Source: JAVBQF01 sp031549195
GTDB lineage: Bacteria; Bacillota_I; Bacilli_A; RF39; UBA660
Assembly: GCA_031549195.1 (NCBI GenBank)
Contig: JAVBQF010000046.1
Span: 1-6,354, forward strand
Reading direction: 5' to 3'
Length of the DNA: 6,354 nt
Shown here: in pieces, positions 1 to 6,153 of the stretch
Position numbering within the stretch: position 1 is the first letter of the stretch
Layout: each line of letters opens with the position of its first letter
Position numbers and translations under genes: made by a program
The notes under the pieces: generated by a model
Databases searched by the model: none
The model's input: the letters and a program-made list of their open reading frames with translations, nothing else
What the model was told of the DNA's origin: nothing

Positions 1-129
1 ATTGTTGAACGTTCTTTTGGCTGGTTAGAGGATTACAGATTGTTATGGAAAAATTGTGAGCGTAAAATCCATAGTACCCTTCAAGCTGTTAAATTAGCCT
101 TTATTTCATTACTTTTGAGAAGATATTAA
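1..129 (+). CDS. IS5-family transposase, C-terminal 42 codons (5' part outside window)
   Basis: The reading frame is open from the first base to a TAA at 127-129 and encodes the C-terminal end of a DDE transposase. It begins with IVERSFGWLEDYRLLW, followed by KNCERK and a hydrophobic LAFISLLLRRY tail. The pattern (V/I)ER-x-F-x-W-L, then YRxLxKxxER, then a short hydrophobic helix, is the usual end of IS5-family (IS427/IS1031-like) transposases. The Glu of VER is probably the third acidic residue of the DDE triad. The two Asp residues and the start lie left of the window, so intactness cannot be judged. It is convergent with the leftward operon that fills the rest of the window. Family assignment is by recalled motif, not by a search; the subgroup is uncertain. 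Confidence 0.8.
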   Translation: MVERSFGWLEDYRLLWKNCERKIHSTLQAVKLAFISLLLRRY

Positions 130-137
130 ACAGGCTC
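1..137 (+). mobile_element. right end of an IS5-like insertion sequence
   Basis: The transposase stop codon is followed at once by ACAGGCTC and then TTA. IS5-family elements commonly carry the stop codon inside or next to the terminal inverted repeat, and several subgroups duplicate a TNA target. On that basis I place the element's right edge near 137, with TTA (138-140) as a possible target duplication. The left end is outside the window, so neither the inverted repeat nor the duplication can be confirmed. I saw no second copy of the end sequence elsewhere in the window. Confidence 0.45.
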
Positions 138-238
138 TTAGATACAAATTCATGCGTTTCTCCTGTTTGATTATTGTGATATTTTTACAGATGATCTAGG
201 CTATATTGGAAACACTTCCATAAATTATTTAAATTATT

Positions 239-352
239 ATGTTCCGGAAATGGTCAAAAGAAATACTGGTTTTAGTTTCTCTATTATTTCTTTTGGTTTT
301 TATTATCTTTTTTTTATTTGTTAATTTTTGTTATTATGACTCTAGAAACTAA
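239..352 (+). CDS. possible 37-residue single-span membrane peptide
   Basis: An ATG at 239 opens a 37-codon frame ending in TAA at 350-352. The product begins MFRKWSKEI (three basic residues), followed by a hydrophobic stretch of roughly 20 residues rich in Leu, Val, Ile and Phe, and ends in the polar tail YYDSRN. The charge distribution fits a single membrane span with the N-terminus inside. Against it, there is no Shine-Dalgarno sequence upstream of the ATG, and the local strand is very T-rich, which by itself produces Phe/Leu-rich frames. I do not recognise the peptide. It is listed because it has a tidy start, span and polar end, not because it is proven. Confidence 0.2.
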   Translation: MFRKWSKEILVLVSLLFLLVFIIFFLFVNFCYYDSRN

Positions 353-514
353 GTAGTATTAACTGTCAACTAATGGCAAAGTAATAAAGACAGTGTAATA
401 GTTTCAGCCAAGATATCAGTATAATGCAAAAAGTGATATAATATAAACAAGTATCAGAACATTTCTAGTAGGGGTTCCTGTAGTAACAGAACAGAAAACG
501 GCTGTAATCATAGT

Positions 515-562
515 AAAAAATAACAACAAAATAAAATTTATGCTTTTATTTTGTTGTTATTT
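515..562 (-). terminator. AT-only hairpin, likely terminator of the leftward operon
   Basis: Positions 518-536 and 544-562 are perfect 19-bp inverted complements separated by a 7-nt loop. On the minus strand the stem is followed by a run of six T residues (520-515), as expected for an intrinsic terminator of leftward transcription. On the plus strand the tail is poorer. The stem has only three G:C pairs, so it is unusually weak in GC for a terminator despite its length. It is the first strong hairpin after the stop codon of the last operon gene, about 200 nt downstream of it. An alternative is that it terminates a gene now lost between it and the operon. Confidence 0.5.
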
Positions 563-766
563 AAATTCATGTTATAAATGCCTTAAAGGGCGTAAGTTGC
601 CTTTTGCAATTTCTTCAGGTAGATTAAATGCAACACAATTAATAACTACCAATTAATTGAGATATAATATAAAATCCTTAGCTTATAAATTATATGTATT
701 TTACAAGACTTGCTTTCTTAGCGTACATTTTATACAACTATCTGCTTGTACCCCATTGAACAGATG

Positions 767-1756
767 CTATCTATTTTCTTTACTTTTTGGCTTACCCTTA
801 CGTACCAAATTTGGATTTACTAAACGATAAGTATTGACGCCGTTGATTCCTTGCGCTTCCATTTGATTTAAGTCATAATTTACAGCTAATTGTTGCATGA
901 ATTCAGAAGTAAGATCAGTTGCCTCATTCCAAATAAGATTAAAATCTTTAACAAAATCATCAGCCATGTCCGAAATAGTAGAATCTAGCAAGTCAAATTC
1001 AATATGTATTTGTTCCCGTGCTCTACCTTGCCTAAGTATAAAAGAAACAATCAAACTGTTATCAAACCAGAATATCATGTGTGTTGGTTGACTTATGTAT
1101 AGTTTAACCTTAAAACGATCAGAAATTGTTTGATCATTAACCACTTGTTGCAATTGCTCACGAAGCTGTACAAGATGCACTTTAATTTCATCAAAAAAAG
1201 ATTGAGCATTTGCCTTGCTTAATTCATGAAAACGGGTCGCAATAAATAGGTTTGTTGGCTTTAATCCAAGTATTTTAATCAACACTCCTCTTCTTGCAGC
1301 ATTAATAAGATCAGAAAAATGATTTGACAAAAAATCAAGATTTGTAACATAAATGCAAATCTTATCTTGAGCTTCTTGTATCTTGTTAACAAGCATCAAA
1401 TCATTACGATTGCTATGTAACTTAATTCCTTTTGTTCCACAAATAAAATCATCCAGCTTTTCCTTTAGACCAATAAGATCATTTATTGTTTGTGAAACTT
1501 CAGCATCTTCATCTTTTTTTAGGAAAAAATAGTCTGCAATAGAGATGATAGCAGCAGCAATCAACCCAGCAGCACTACTTATAAAATTAATTTTTAGATC
1601 TTTCTGTTCTTCATCTTTTAGTCCCCAAATAGCAATGCCAATAAGAATGAGACCAGCTATGATAACTATAAGTTGGATAATGATACGCTTATAACGTATA
1701 ATTTTTTCTCTAAGATTATTAGTATCTCGCTGATTAGCTATTTCGCTATTGCTCAT
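767..1756 (-). CDS. two-TM membrane protein with degenerate PLD-like cytoplasmic domain
   Basis: This is a 329-residue protein with ATG at 1756 and GGAGGA placed correctly upstream. Two hydrophobic spans (about residues 25-46 and 57-79), separated by a short charged loop, anchor it in the membrane. A basic N-terminus precedes the first span, and an acidic linker (about 80-105) leads to a soluble domain. That domain shows phospholipase-D-like traits: an INAARRGVLIKIL segment (151-163) matching the usual 'A..RGV.V.IL' helix-strand, a THMIFWFDNSLIVSF segment (225-239) where an HKD motif would fall, and FVKDFNLIWNEA (268-279), like the 'F...F..IW' end of PLD domains. His226 and Asp232 are present, but there is no HxKxxxxD motif, so catalysis by the classical route is unlikely. 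It is the last gene of the operon, 16 nt after the MBL gene. A sensor or non-catalytic effector role is inference only. Confidence 0.8.
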   Translation of the reverse strand: MSNSEIANQRDTNNLREKIIRYKRIIIQLIVIIAGLILIGIAIWGLKDEEQKDLKINFISSAAGLIAAAIISIADYFFLKKDEDAEVSQTINDLIGLKEKLDDFICGTKGIKLHSNRNDLMLVNKIQEAQDKICIYVTNLDFLSNHFSDLINAARRGVLIKILGLKPTNLFIATRFHELSKANAQSFFDEIKVHLVQLREQLQQVVNDQTISDRFKVKLYISQPTHMIFWFDNSLIVSFILRQGRAREQIHIEFDLLDSTISDMADDFVKDFNLIWNEATDLTSEFMQQLAVNYDLNQMEAQGINGVNTYRLVNPNLVRKGKPKSKENR

Positions 1757-1772
1757 TATAATTCCTCCAAAA

Positions 1773-2618
1773 TTATATTACTGTTCCAGCATATGCATAT
1801 TCAATTTGATCTCCTAGAATAGCTTTGAGTTTTTCATAATATGTCTTGCCAGTGCAGTGCATAGTAAATATTTTTTCAATATTAGCTTCAAGCAAAAAGG
1901 AGGCTAACTGCTTTAATTTAATATCTGATATGCCTTGTACATTATATTTTGAAATATCTCCTGTGTGGAACCCGCCAAATAAATAACGGATTTTCTTTCT
2001 CATCTTATTTTGAATGGTAGTAATCATATTAATGATACCACTATGACTACAACCCGTAATTACATCTACATATTCTCCGCCGTCAATAGCAATAATTAGT
2101 TCATGTTCAAATTGATCTTTCGTGTATAAGCCTTCTTTATGTACATAGAGCATCTGATTAGTTGGATAAACAGGATATTTTTTTTCATTAACATTCAAAA
2201 GATAAATATTAGTATTAATGTCTATATCATTATCCACAAAAACTAAGCGGCTCTGATTGTCAGAAAGAAGCAAAGGGTCAACACCAATGTTGATATACTT
2301 AGTTCCATTAAATAGAAAATGCTCATCAATTGCAGCTTTTGATTTAAGAAACACCTTTGCACTAGAATTAAGAAACAAGAAACGTAAGAGACCACCAGCG
2401 TGATCATCATGCCCATGCGTTAAGACCACATAATCTACCTCAGCTAAATTAATATTCATCTTTTTAGTATTATGAAATAGTGCTTCTCCAGCACCTGTAT
2501 CCACCAACAGTTTCTTATTTCCAAAACAACAGAGTATAGAAAGACCATGTTCACATATTAAATCAGAGCAATTTGTCAAATTATCCACCAATATTGTATA
2601 TCGTACTTCAGATAACAT
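1773..2618 (-). CDS. MBL-fold metallo-hydrolase, COG1237-like, intact metal site
   Basis: This is a metallo-beta-lactamase-fold protein of the group related to archaeal dihydropterin ribofuranosylaminobenzene phosphate synthase-like enzymes (COG1237). Counted from the chosen start it is 281 residues. It has the VDTG strand, the zinc motif THGHDDH (about residues 67-73) with all four expected ligands, GCSHSG (189-194), GGFHTG (215-220) and MHCTG (253-257). This series is characteristic of the family. An ATG five codons upstream (2633) is possible, but GGAGG at 2627-2631 sits 8 nt before the ATG at 2618 and overlaps the upstream ATG, so 2618 is preferred. It follows the PP-loop gene by 17 nt. 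It has no signal peptide, so it is cytoplasmic. The substrate is unknown: the family name reflects a methanopterin pathway that this organism need not have. Confidence 0.9.
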   Translation of the reverse strand: MLSEVRYTILVDNLTNCSDLICEHGLSILCCFGNKKLLVDTGAGEALFHNTKKMNINLAEVDYVVLTHGHDDHAGGLLRFLFLNSSAKVFLKSKAAIDEHFLFNGTKYINIGVDPLLLSDNQSRLVFVDNDIDINTNIYLLNVNEKKYPVYPTNQMLYVHKEGLYTKDQFEHELIIAIDGGEYVDVITGCSHSGIINMITTIQNKMRKKIRYLFGGFHTGDISKYNVQGISDIKLKQLASFLLEANIEKIFTMHCTGKTYYEKLKAILGDQIEYAYAGTVI

Positions 2619-2635
2619 ATTATTTTCCTCCATTT

Positions 2636-3418
2636 TTACATTAAGTATGTGTCGAAAGGAAGTTTTTTAAATTCTTCAAGAGAAGGCATTCTAAAATTAT
2701 TTATAAGTAGTTTTTTTACACTTGAAAAATCCGAAGAAACATTTGATTTTACAAAGTAGTCTTGCAATAAGCGTTTACGTTGATTTATCCAATAACACTT
2801 TTGAGACATTATTTCCAAAGGCAAACTGGTTGATAGAGGACCACTGAGAAGAAGTTCTTGTATTTCTAAATGAGAAAGATTAAGCATTGGTCTGAAATTT
2901 TCAATATTATCTTCAGCTTGGTATGATTGTAGAAATTTGTTATTTACTTCTAAAAATCTATTTTCTATTGTTGTACTTGATTTAAAATTCAATTGAAATA
3001 TACACAATTCAATGTAGTAAGACATTAAATCTGAAAGATTATGTCCAGTAAGAATTAAATCTCCTTCTTTATGAATTGACATATAATATTCTAAAAATCT
3101 AGTTCTTCGAATTGATTTGCATATAGGACAAACATCTGTATATAGTACAGAATTATCAATTTTAGCTTCTGTTTTCAAAATTTGAATATTAATATTTTGT
3201 TTTTTAAAGAAATCTATACTATTGTTAAGTTTTTCTTCAGAATAAGCATGTTGTGGAAACAATATCGTTATTATTGTAAAATTACAAAGGTTATTTATAC
3301 AGGCATTTAGAATGATTCTTAATAAAAGATTCGAATCATCCCCACCTGACCAACAGAAATAAACATTTCTGTTAGACATCTTTTGTTTCATTGATTGAAC
3401 AAGATTGTCAACCTTCAT
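2636..3418 (-). CDS. PP-loop ATPase, TtcA/Ncs6-like (adenine nucleotide alpha hydrolase superfamily)
   Basis: This is a 260-residue N-type ATP-pyrophosphatase. The PP-loop is FCWSGGDDSN (residues 21-30, canonical SGGxDS). CPICKSIRR (97-105) matches the Cys-x-x-Cys...RR element of tRNA 2-thiolation enzymes, and TGHNLSDL (124-131) matches their TGHNxDD motif. Relatives adenylate a substrate and transfer sulfur, often with a [4Fe-4S] cluster on three Cys. Cys97, Cys100 and perhaps Cys208 (QKCYW) could play this part. The C-terminal third diverges from housekeeping TtcA/TilS, so a tRNA substrate is not assured. The frame stays open upstream to 3487, but the ATG at 3418 has GGGAG at 3424-3428, and starting earlier would overlap the upstream MBL gene deeply. 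At 3418 the overlap is 11 nt, suggesting translational coupling. Confidence 0.85.
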   Translation of the reverse strand: MKVDNLVQSMKQKMSNRNVYFCWSGGDDSNLLLRIILNACINNLCNFTIITILFPQHAYSEEKLNNSIDFFKKQNINIQILKTEAKIDNSVLYTDVCPICKSIRRTRFLEYYMSIHKEGDLILTGHNLSDLMSYYIELCIFQLNFKSSTTIENRFLEVNNKFLQSYQAEDNIENFRPMLNLSHLEIQELLLSGPLSTSLPLEIMSQKCYWINQRKRLLQDYFVKSNVSSDFSSVKKLLINNFRMPSLEEFKKLPFDTYLM

Positions 3419-4265
3419 ATTTACTCCCTTCAATTTCCAGCGTTTCACCTGTTGAAAGATTATGGTATTTATCAGGTATAGACGCATTTATTTTTGCCCG
3501 AGAGAATATCCCTGTGCAATGACAAGGCACTATAATATCAATTTGCAAATTGCTTAAATAATCAATCAACTCTTCAGTTTTTTGTTCATCATCTTTTGTA
3601 TGCAACCCTCCAATTATGCCAAGAACACTTTTTTGAGGGAAAAGAGCTTGTGCACAAGAAACAATATTGTTAATTCCTCTATGTGAACACCCACTAATAA
3701 TTAGAATGCGATTTCCTACATCAACACATAGAGCAAGTTCCTCAGGAAATAAATCCGTATTATGATTGCTTTTATTGATAACCATATATTTGTTGCTAAA
3801 AGTTGTGAGGTTTTTATTAACCAAGGGAATGTTAGCTAAAATAGTAATTCTATCAGTCAAACTAAAAGATTCATTCACTTCAACAAAAGATTGGCGATTC
3901 TTTATATTTTTGATTATATCAGCATTATTGACACTAGAATCCAATGTACCTTTTCCATTAACCATATTATACTTTTGATTTTCAATTCCTTTTCCAAAAA
4001 CCACAGTAGTCGAATAACTTAGGTGCTCAAGAAAAGGTCCAATAGCTCCTATATGACCTTTATGTCCATGCGAAAGCACAATATAGTTTATGCTATTAAT
4101 ATCAATACTTTTGACAGCTAGATTGTGAAGAAGGACTTCTATTGAACGTCCAGTGTCAAATAGAATGTTAGTTCCATAATAACTTATAAACAATGATATA
4201 CCTTCCGCTGCCCAACATTTTTTATCATCAACAATATTGTCGCACAAGGATAATATTCGCAACAT
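3408..4265 (-). CDS. MBL-fold protein, COG1237-like, with altered metal-binding motif
   Basis: This 285-residue protein is a diverged paralogue of the MBL protein two genes downstream, with the same series of motifs: FDTG (36-39), SHGHKGH (65-71), GCSHRG (192-197), GGLH (219-222) and PCHCTG (247-252). In the first zinc motif the Asp expected in HxHxDH is Gly70 (codon GGT, one base from GAT), so the second metal site has lost a ligand. The other His residues are kept, so it may bind one metal, use another chemistry, or be a non-catalytic partner. The start at 4265 is supported by GAGGAG about 8 nt upstream. There is no signal peptide or membrane span. It opens the four-gene cassette, 102 nt after apgM, and its 3' end overlaps the PP-loop gene by 11 nt. 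Confidence 0.88.
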   Translation of the reverse strand: MLRILSLCDNIVDDKKCWAAEGISLFISYYGTNILFDTGRSIEVLLHNLAVKSIDINSINYIVLSHGHKGHIGAIGPFLEHLSYSTTVVFGKGIENQKYNMVNGKGTLDSSVNNADIIKNIKNRQSFVEVNESFSLTDRITILANIPLVNKNLTTFSNKYMVINKSNHNTDLFPEELALCVDVGNRILIISGCSHRGINNIVSCAQALFPQKSVLGIIGGLHTKDDEQKTEELIDYLSNLQIDIIVPCHCTGIFSRAKINASIPDKYHNLSTGETLEIEGSKYEG

Positions 4266-4307
4266 TTTATCACTCCTCTTTTAGACATCTTAAGAATAAA
4301 AGAACAA

Positions 4308-4356
4308 CTAGCAGTCATGAAACTGAAATGACACACTAGCGTTTCATAGTTTCATA
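4308..4356. promoter_or_regulatory. nested dyads and tandem octamer in the apgM-MBL spacer
   Basis: The 102-nt gap between the apgM stop and the next gene holds overlapping symmetry. ATGAAACT (4317-4324) is complementary to AGTTTCAT (4348-4355), and its first seven bases can pair instead with GTTTCAT (4341-4347), because the octamer GTTTCATA occurs twice in tandem (4341-4356). A second dyad pairs CTAG plus GTCAT (4308-4318) with ATGAC plus CTAG (4328-4339). The pairings are mutually exclusive. There is no T-run suited to an intrinsic terminator. It could be an operator, an attenuator or an mRNA processing site controlling the downstream cassette; no clear internal promoter was found. Confidence 0.4.
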
Positions 4357-4367
4357 ATGGCAAAAAC

Positions 4368-5594
4368 TCATGCACCGATTAAATGTAATTTGCCCATTAA
4401 ATTCATAATTTGTGGCATGATATCTTTACCTTCTACAAAGCCTAAACCTCCATTTGCAAAGGCACGTTCTCCAATTTCTGAAACAATGTCAATTCTAGCA
4501 CTTGGATTGCAGAATAAAACTGGTACAGGATCAGCAGAATGAGATTTTAACTCGCAAACAGTAGAGTGGTCAGCAGTAATAACTAGTAATACATCATCTG
4601 GTAAGTTAGTAAACAAAGCTGCCGCTTTGTCCGCTTTTTCGATAAAGGATTTTTTACCTTCAGAGTCTCCATCTTCAGCGAGTGAATCAGCTGCTTTGAC
4701 ATGAACAAAAACGAAGTTATAAGCATCCAACATCTCAATAGCTTTCTTGAATTTCGCTTCAACATCCGTGTCTGGCAATGCAGTTGCACCATCTATATGG
4801 ATTAAATCCATTCCTAAAAAAGCACCAATTCCTTTATAAAGACCGCCACCAGCAATACAACAAGATTCCAACTCATACTTCTCATTGAATTTAGGAATAG
4901 AAGGATATATCCCTGCACCACGCAAAAGAAGGAAATTCGCAGGGAATTGACCAGCAACAGACTTTAGTCTGTTCGTTTCAAGTTTATCAAGAATCTCATA
5001 GGATTTACGTAAGAACTTGTTTAATACTTCTGCTGTAAATGCTGCTGCCTTGCTGTTATCTAATGGATGGATCGTCATAACAGGTTTCCCTTCTTCGTGA
5101 GGATCAGCATCAGAAACTGCCGCTGATAAACCTTTGCCACGCAAAACAACTCCTGCACGGTGAGCTGTTCCTGGTTTGACAATGCACTCAACACCATCAA
5201 TTACGAGACCATCAATAGCTGCAGCAAACTCATCCACAATACGAATACGTCCAGCACGTCTATCAAGAATATTCCAGTCAGCATCAACAGTACTAAAATT
5301 TCCACGAAACGCAACATCACCCTCTTGTAGCTGAATTCCAAGGCCTGCCACTTCGATCGGTCCGCGACCAGTGTAATACTGTTCCATTGGGTAGCCAAAA
5401 ATCGCTAAATGAGAAACATCACTTCCAGGGCGAACGCCTCTGCCCAAAGTATGCATGAGGCCACAAAGGGACTTTTTTGCAATTAAATCAAAATTAGGGG
5501 TATTTGCTACCTCTAATGGTGTTTTCCCACCAAACTCTTTAATGGGGCGGTCACTCAGACCATCAAAAATGATACAAATAGTTTTCTTAATCAT
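4368..5594 (-). CDS. apgM: 2,3-bisphosphoglycerate-independent phosphoglycerate mutase, archaeal type
   Basis: This 408-residue protein is of the ApgM family (alkaline phosphatase superfamily), normal family length. It interconverts 3- and 2-phosphoglycerate in glycolysis/gluconeogenesis in the cytoplasm. It carries the N-terminal metal motif FDGLSDRP (Asp11), GGKTPLEVANTPN (22-34), the nucleophile region PGSDVSHLA (Ser58), YTGRGPIEVAG (74-84), HVKAADSLAEDGD (298-310), TADHST (340-345) and SHSADPVPVL (351-360). One point is unusual: where many family members have His in 'DEAGHDGD', this protein has Glu307. It starts at 5594 with AGGAG upstream, 31 nt after the XRE gene. It is clearly less AT-rich than the cassette downstream. 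Members of this superfamily can act as phosphomutases or phosphatases on other substrates, so a role beyond glycolysis is possible. Confidence 0.92.
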   Translation of the reverse strand: MIKKTICIIFDGLSDRPIKEFGGKTPLEVANTPNFDLIAKKSLCGLMHTLGRGVRPGSDVSHLAIFGYPMEQYYTGRGPIEVAGLGIQLQEGDVAFRGNFSTVDADWNILDRRAGRIRIVDEFAAAIDGLVIDGVECIVKPGTAHRAGVVLRGKGLSAAVSDADPHEEGKPVMTIHPLDNSKAAAFTAEVLNKFLRKSYEILDKLETNRLKSVAGQFPANFLLLRGAGIYPSIPKFNEKYELESCCIAGGGLYKGIGAFLGMDLIHIDGATALPDTDVEAKFKKAIEMLDAYNFVFVHVKAADSLAEDGDSEGKKSFIEKADKAAALFTNLPDDVLLVITADHSTVCELKSHSADPVPVLFCNPSARIDIVSEIGERAFANGGLGFVEGKDIMPQIMNLMGKLHLIGA

Positions 5595-5625
5595 AAAAAT
5601 ATTCTCCTGTTATATAATGAATTGC

Positions 5626-6153
5626 TTAATCACGCCAATAACCGCAGTCTTTACACAGAATATTGGGGTCTTGTTCGTTAGAAGTTGATGTTATTAAAGC
5701 CCCTGTTAAATCGTTGCTACCGCATTTAGGGCATTTTGAACCCCTGATGCCTACAGGCAGAAGACAAATTGACCGAACAGTATCATAGTCAGATTCATAA
5801 TCTGTCCACAATTTTTCAAAATTCATAATCATATCTCCTTTTTTATTTAAAATTTTATTATGAATTAATTCTTCTTCTACTGATTGAAGATGTATACCCA
5901 AAAATCTCATGTAATCACTAGTTGCTTCATTTTTGGAGAATACAATAACCGCTGCAAGAAAAGTGTCCCATCGCATTCGTCCACGCTTGTTTTCGATAGC
6001 TAAAAGAGTTTGTCGTCCAATTCCTATACTATCTGCTAAGTCAGTCTGGGTTATTCCGAGTTTAGCTCGTAATGCAGAAAGGTTGTTTACCAATTTTTCA
6101 ATCATCTCTTCTTTACTTATTTTGCTTTCATTCTCAATGATTGTTCTCACCAT
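5626..6153 (-). CDS. XRE-family HTH regulator with C-terminal zinc ribbon
   Basis: This is a 175-residue protein. Residues about 24-72 form a Cro/CI-type helix-turn-helix (LRAKLGITQTDLADSIGIGRQTLLAIENKR), which should bind DNA. The C-terminal part has a zinc ribbon: CPKCG (141-145) and CKDCG (167-171), ending GYWRD. The start is uncertain. ATG 6153 has only AAGG one base before it; GTG 6150 (codon 2) would be better spaced, and ATG 6105 is also possible. An in-frame TAG upstream rules out a longer form. Within the gene, a strong Shine-Dalgarno precedes Met110 (5826), so the zinc ribbon may also be made alone as a 66-residue protein. It is first in the leftward array and probably regulates itself and the genes behind it. 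Confidence 0.85.
   Translation of the reverse strand: MVRTIIENESKISKEEMIEKLVNNLSALRAKLGITQTDLADSIGIGRQTLLAIENKRGRMRWDTFLAAVIVFSKNEATSDYMRFLGIHLQSVEEELIHNKILNKKGDMIMNFEKLWTDYESDYDTVRSICLLPVGIRGSKCPKCGSNDLTGALITSTSNEQDPNILCKDCGYWRD
5827..5840 (-). promoter_or_regulatory. internal ribosome binding site before the zinc-ribbon part of the XRE gene
   Basis: On the minus strand AAGGAG (5840-5835) stands 8 nt before ATG 5826, which is in frame with the XRE reading frame at codon 110. This is a better signal than that of the annotated gene start. The preceding sequence is A/T-rich, like a spacer, and in one alternative frame reads TAA TAA just after the codon for His98. The arrangement looks like a former intergenic region between an XRE gene and a zinc-ribbon gene that is now read through. 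A 66-residue zinc-ribbon protein (5826-5626) may be produced separately. Confidence 0.45.

Larger units (their letters stand above)
141..766. other. long AT-rich intergenic region without a confident gene
   Basis: Between the IS end and the stop of the leftmost operon gene there is no convincing gene. It contains a T-rich block (about 270-335) bounded by a 9-bp inverted repeat, TTAGTTTCT at 272-280 and AGAAACTAA at 344-352. It also contains a possible short membrane peptide (239-352) and a perfect AT-only hairpin (518-562). A 13-bp direct repeat, GATATAATATAAA, occurs at 435-447 and 661-673; each copy contains a TATAAT box, but neither has a good -35 element. A small imperfect hairpin (GTTCCTGT with ACAGAAC) sits near 474-492. 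A leftward scrap of possible former coding sequence (572-682) ends ten bases before the AT hairpin. Confidence 0.6.

Noticed and set aside
515..562. The AT hairpin as part of a CRISPR array or a transposon end
   Set aside because: It occurs once, with no repeat-spacer periodicity and no matching copy elsewhere in the window.
738..760. ATCTG/CAGAT inverted repeat just after the last operon gene as its terminator
   Set aside because: The stem is only 5-6 bp with a 12-16 nt loop and has no T-run on the minus strand; the hairpin at 518-562 is a far better candidate.
897..1091. Plus-strand open frame of 64 codons
   Set aside because: It lies wholly inside the minus-strand membrane protein gene, which has strong domain and ribosome-binding evidence; the frame encodes low-complexity serine-rich sequence with no recognisable motif.
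3419..3487. Longer PP-loop protein starting at 3487
   Set aside because: The extra 23 residues would overlap the upstream MBL gene by 80 nt and lack a Shine-Dalgarno, whereas ATG 3418 has GGGAG with suitable spacing.
3766..3978. Plus-strand hydrophobic open frame of 70 codons
   Set aside because: It is antisense to the well-supported first MBL gene; its hydrophobicity follows from the complementary AT-rich codons.
5201..5398. Minus-strand open frame of 65 codons inside apgM (and another at 4583-4792)
   Set aside because: Both are shifted-frame shadows of apgM, whose own frame carries all the family motifs across these positions.
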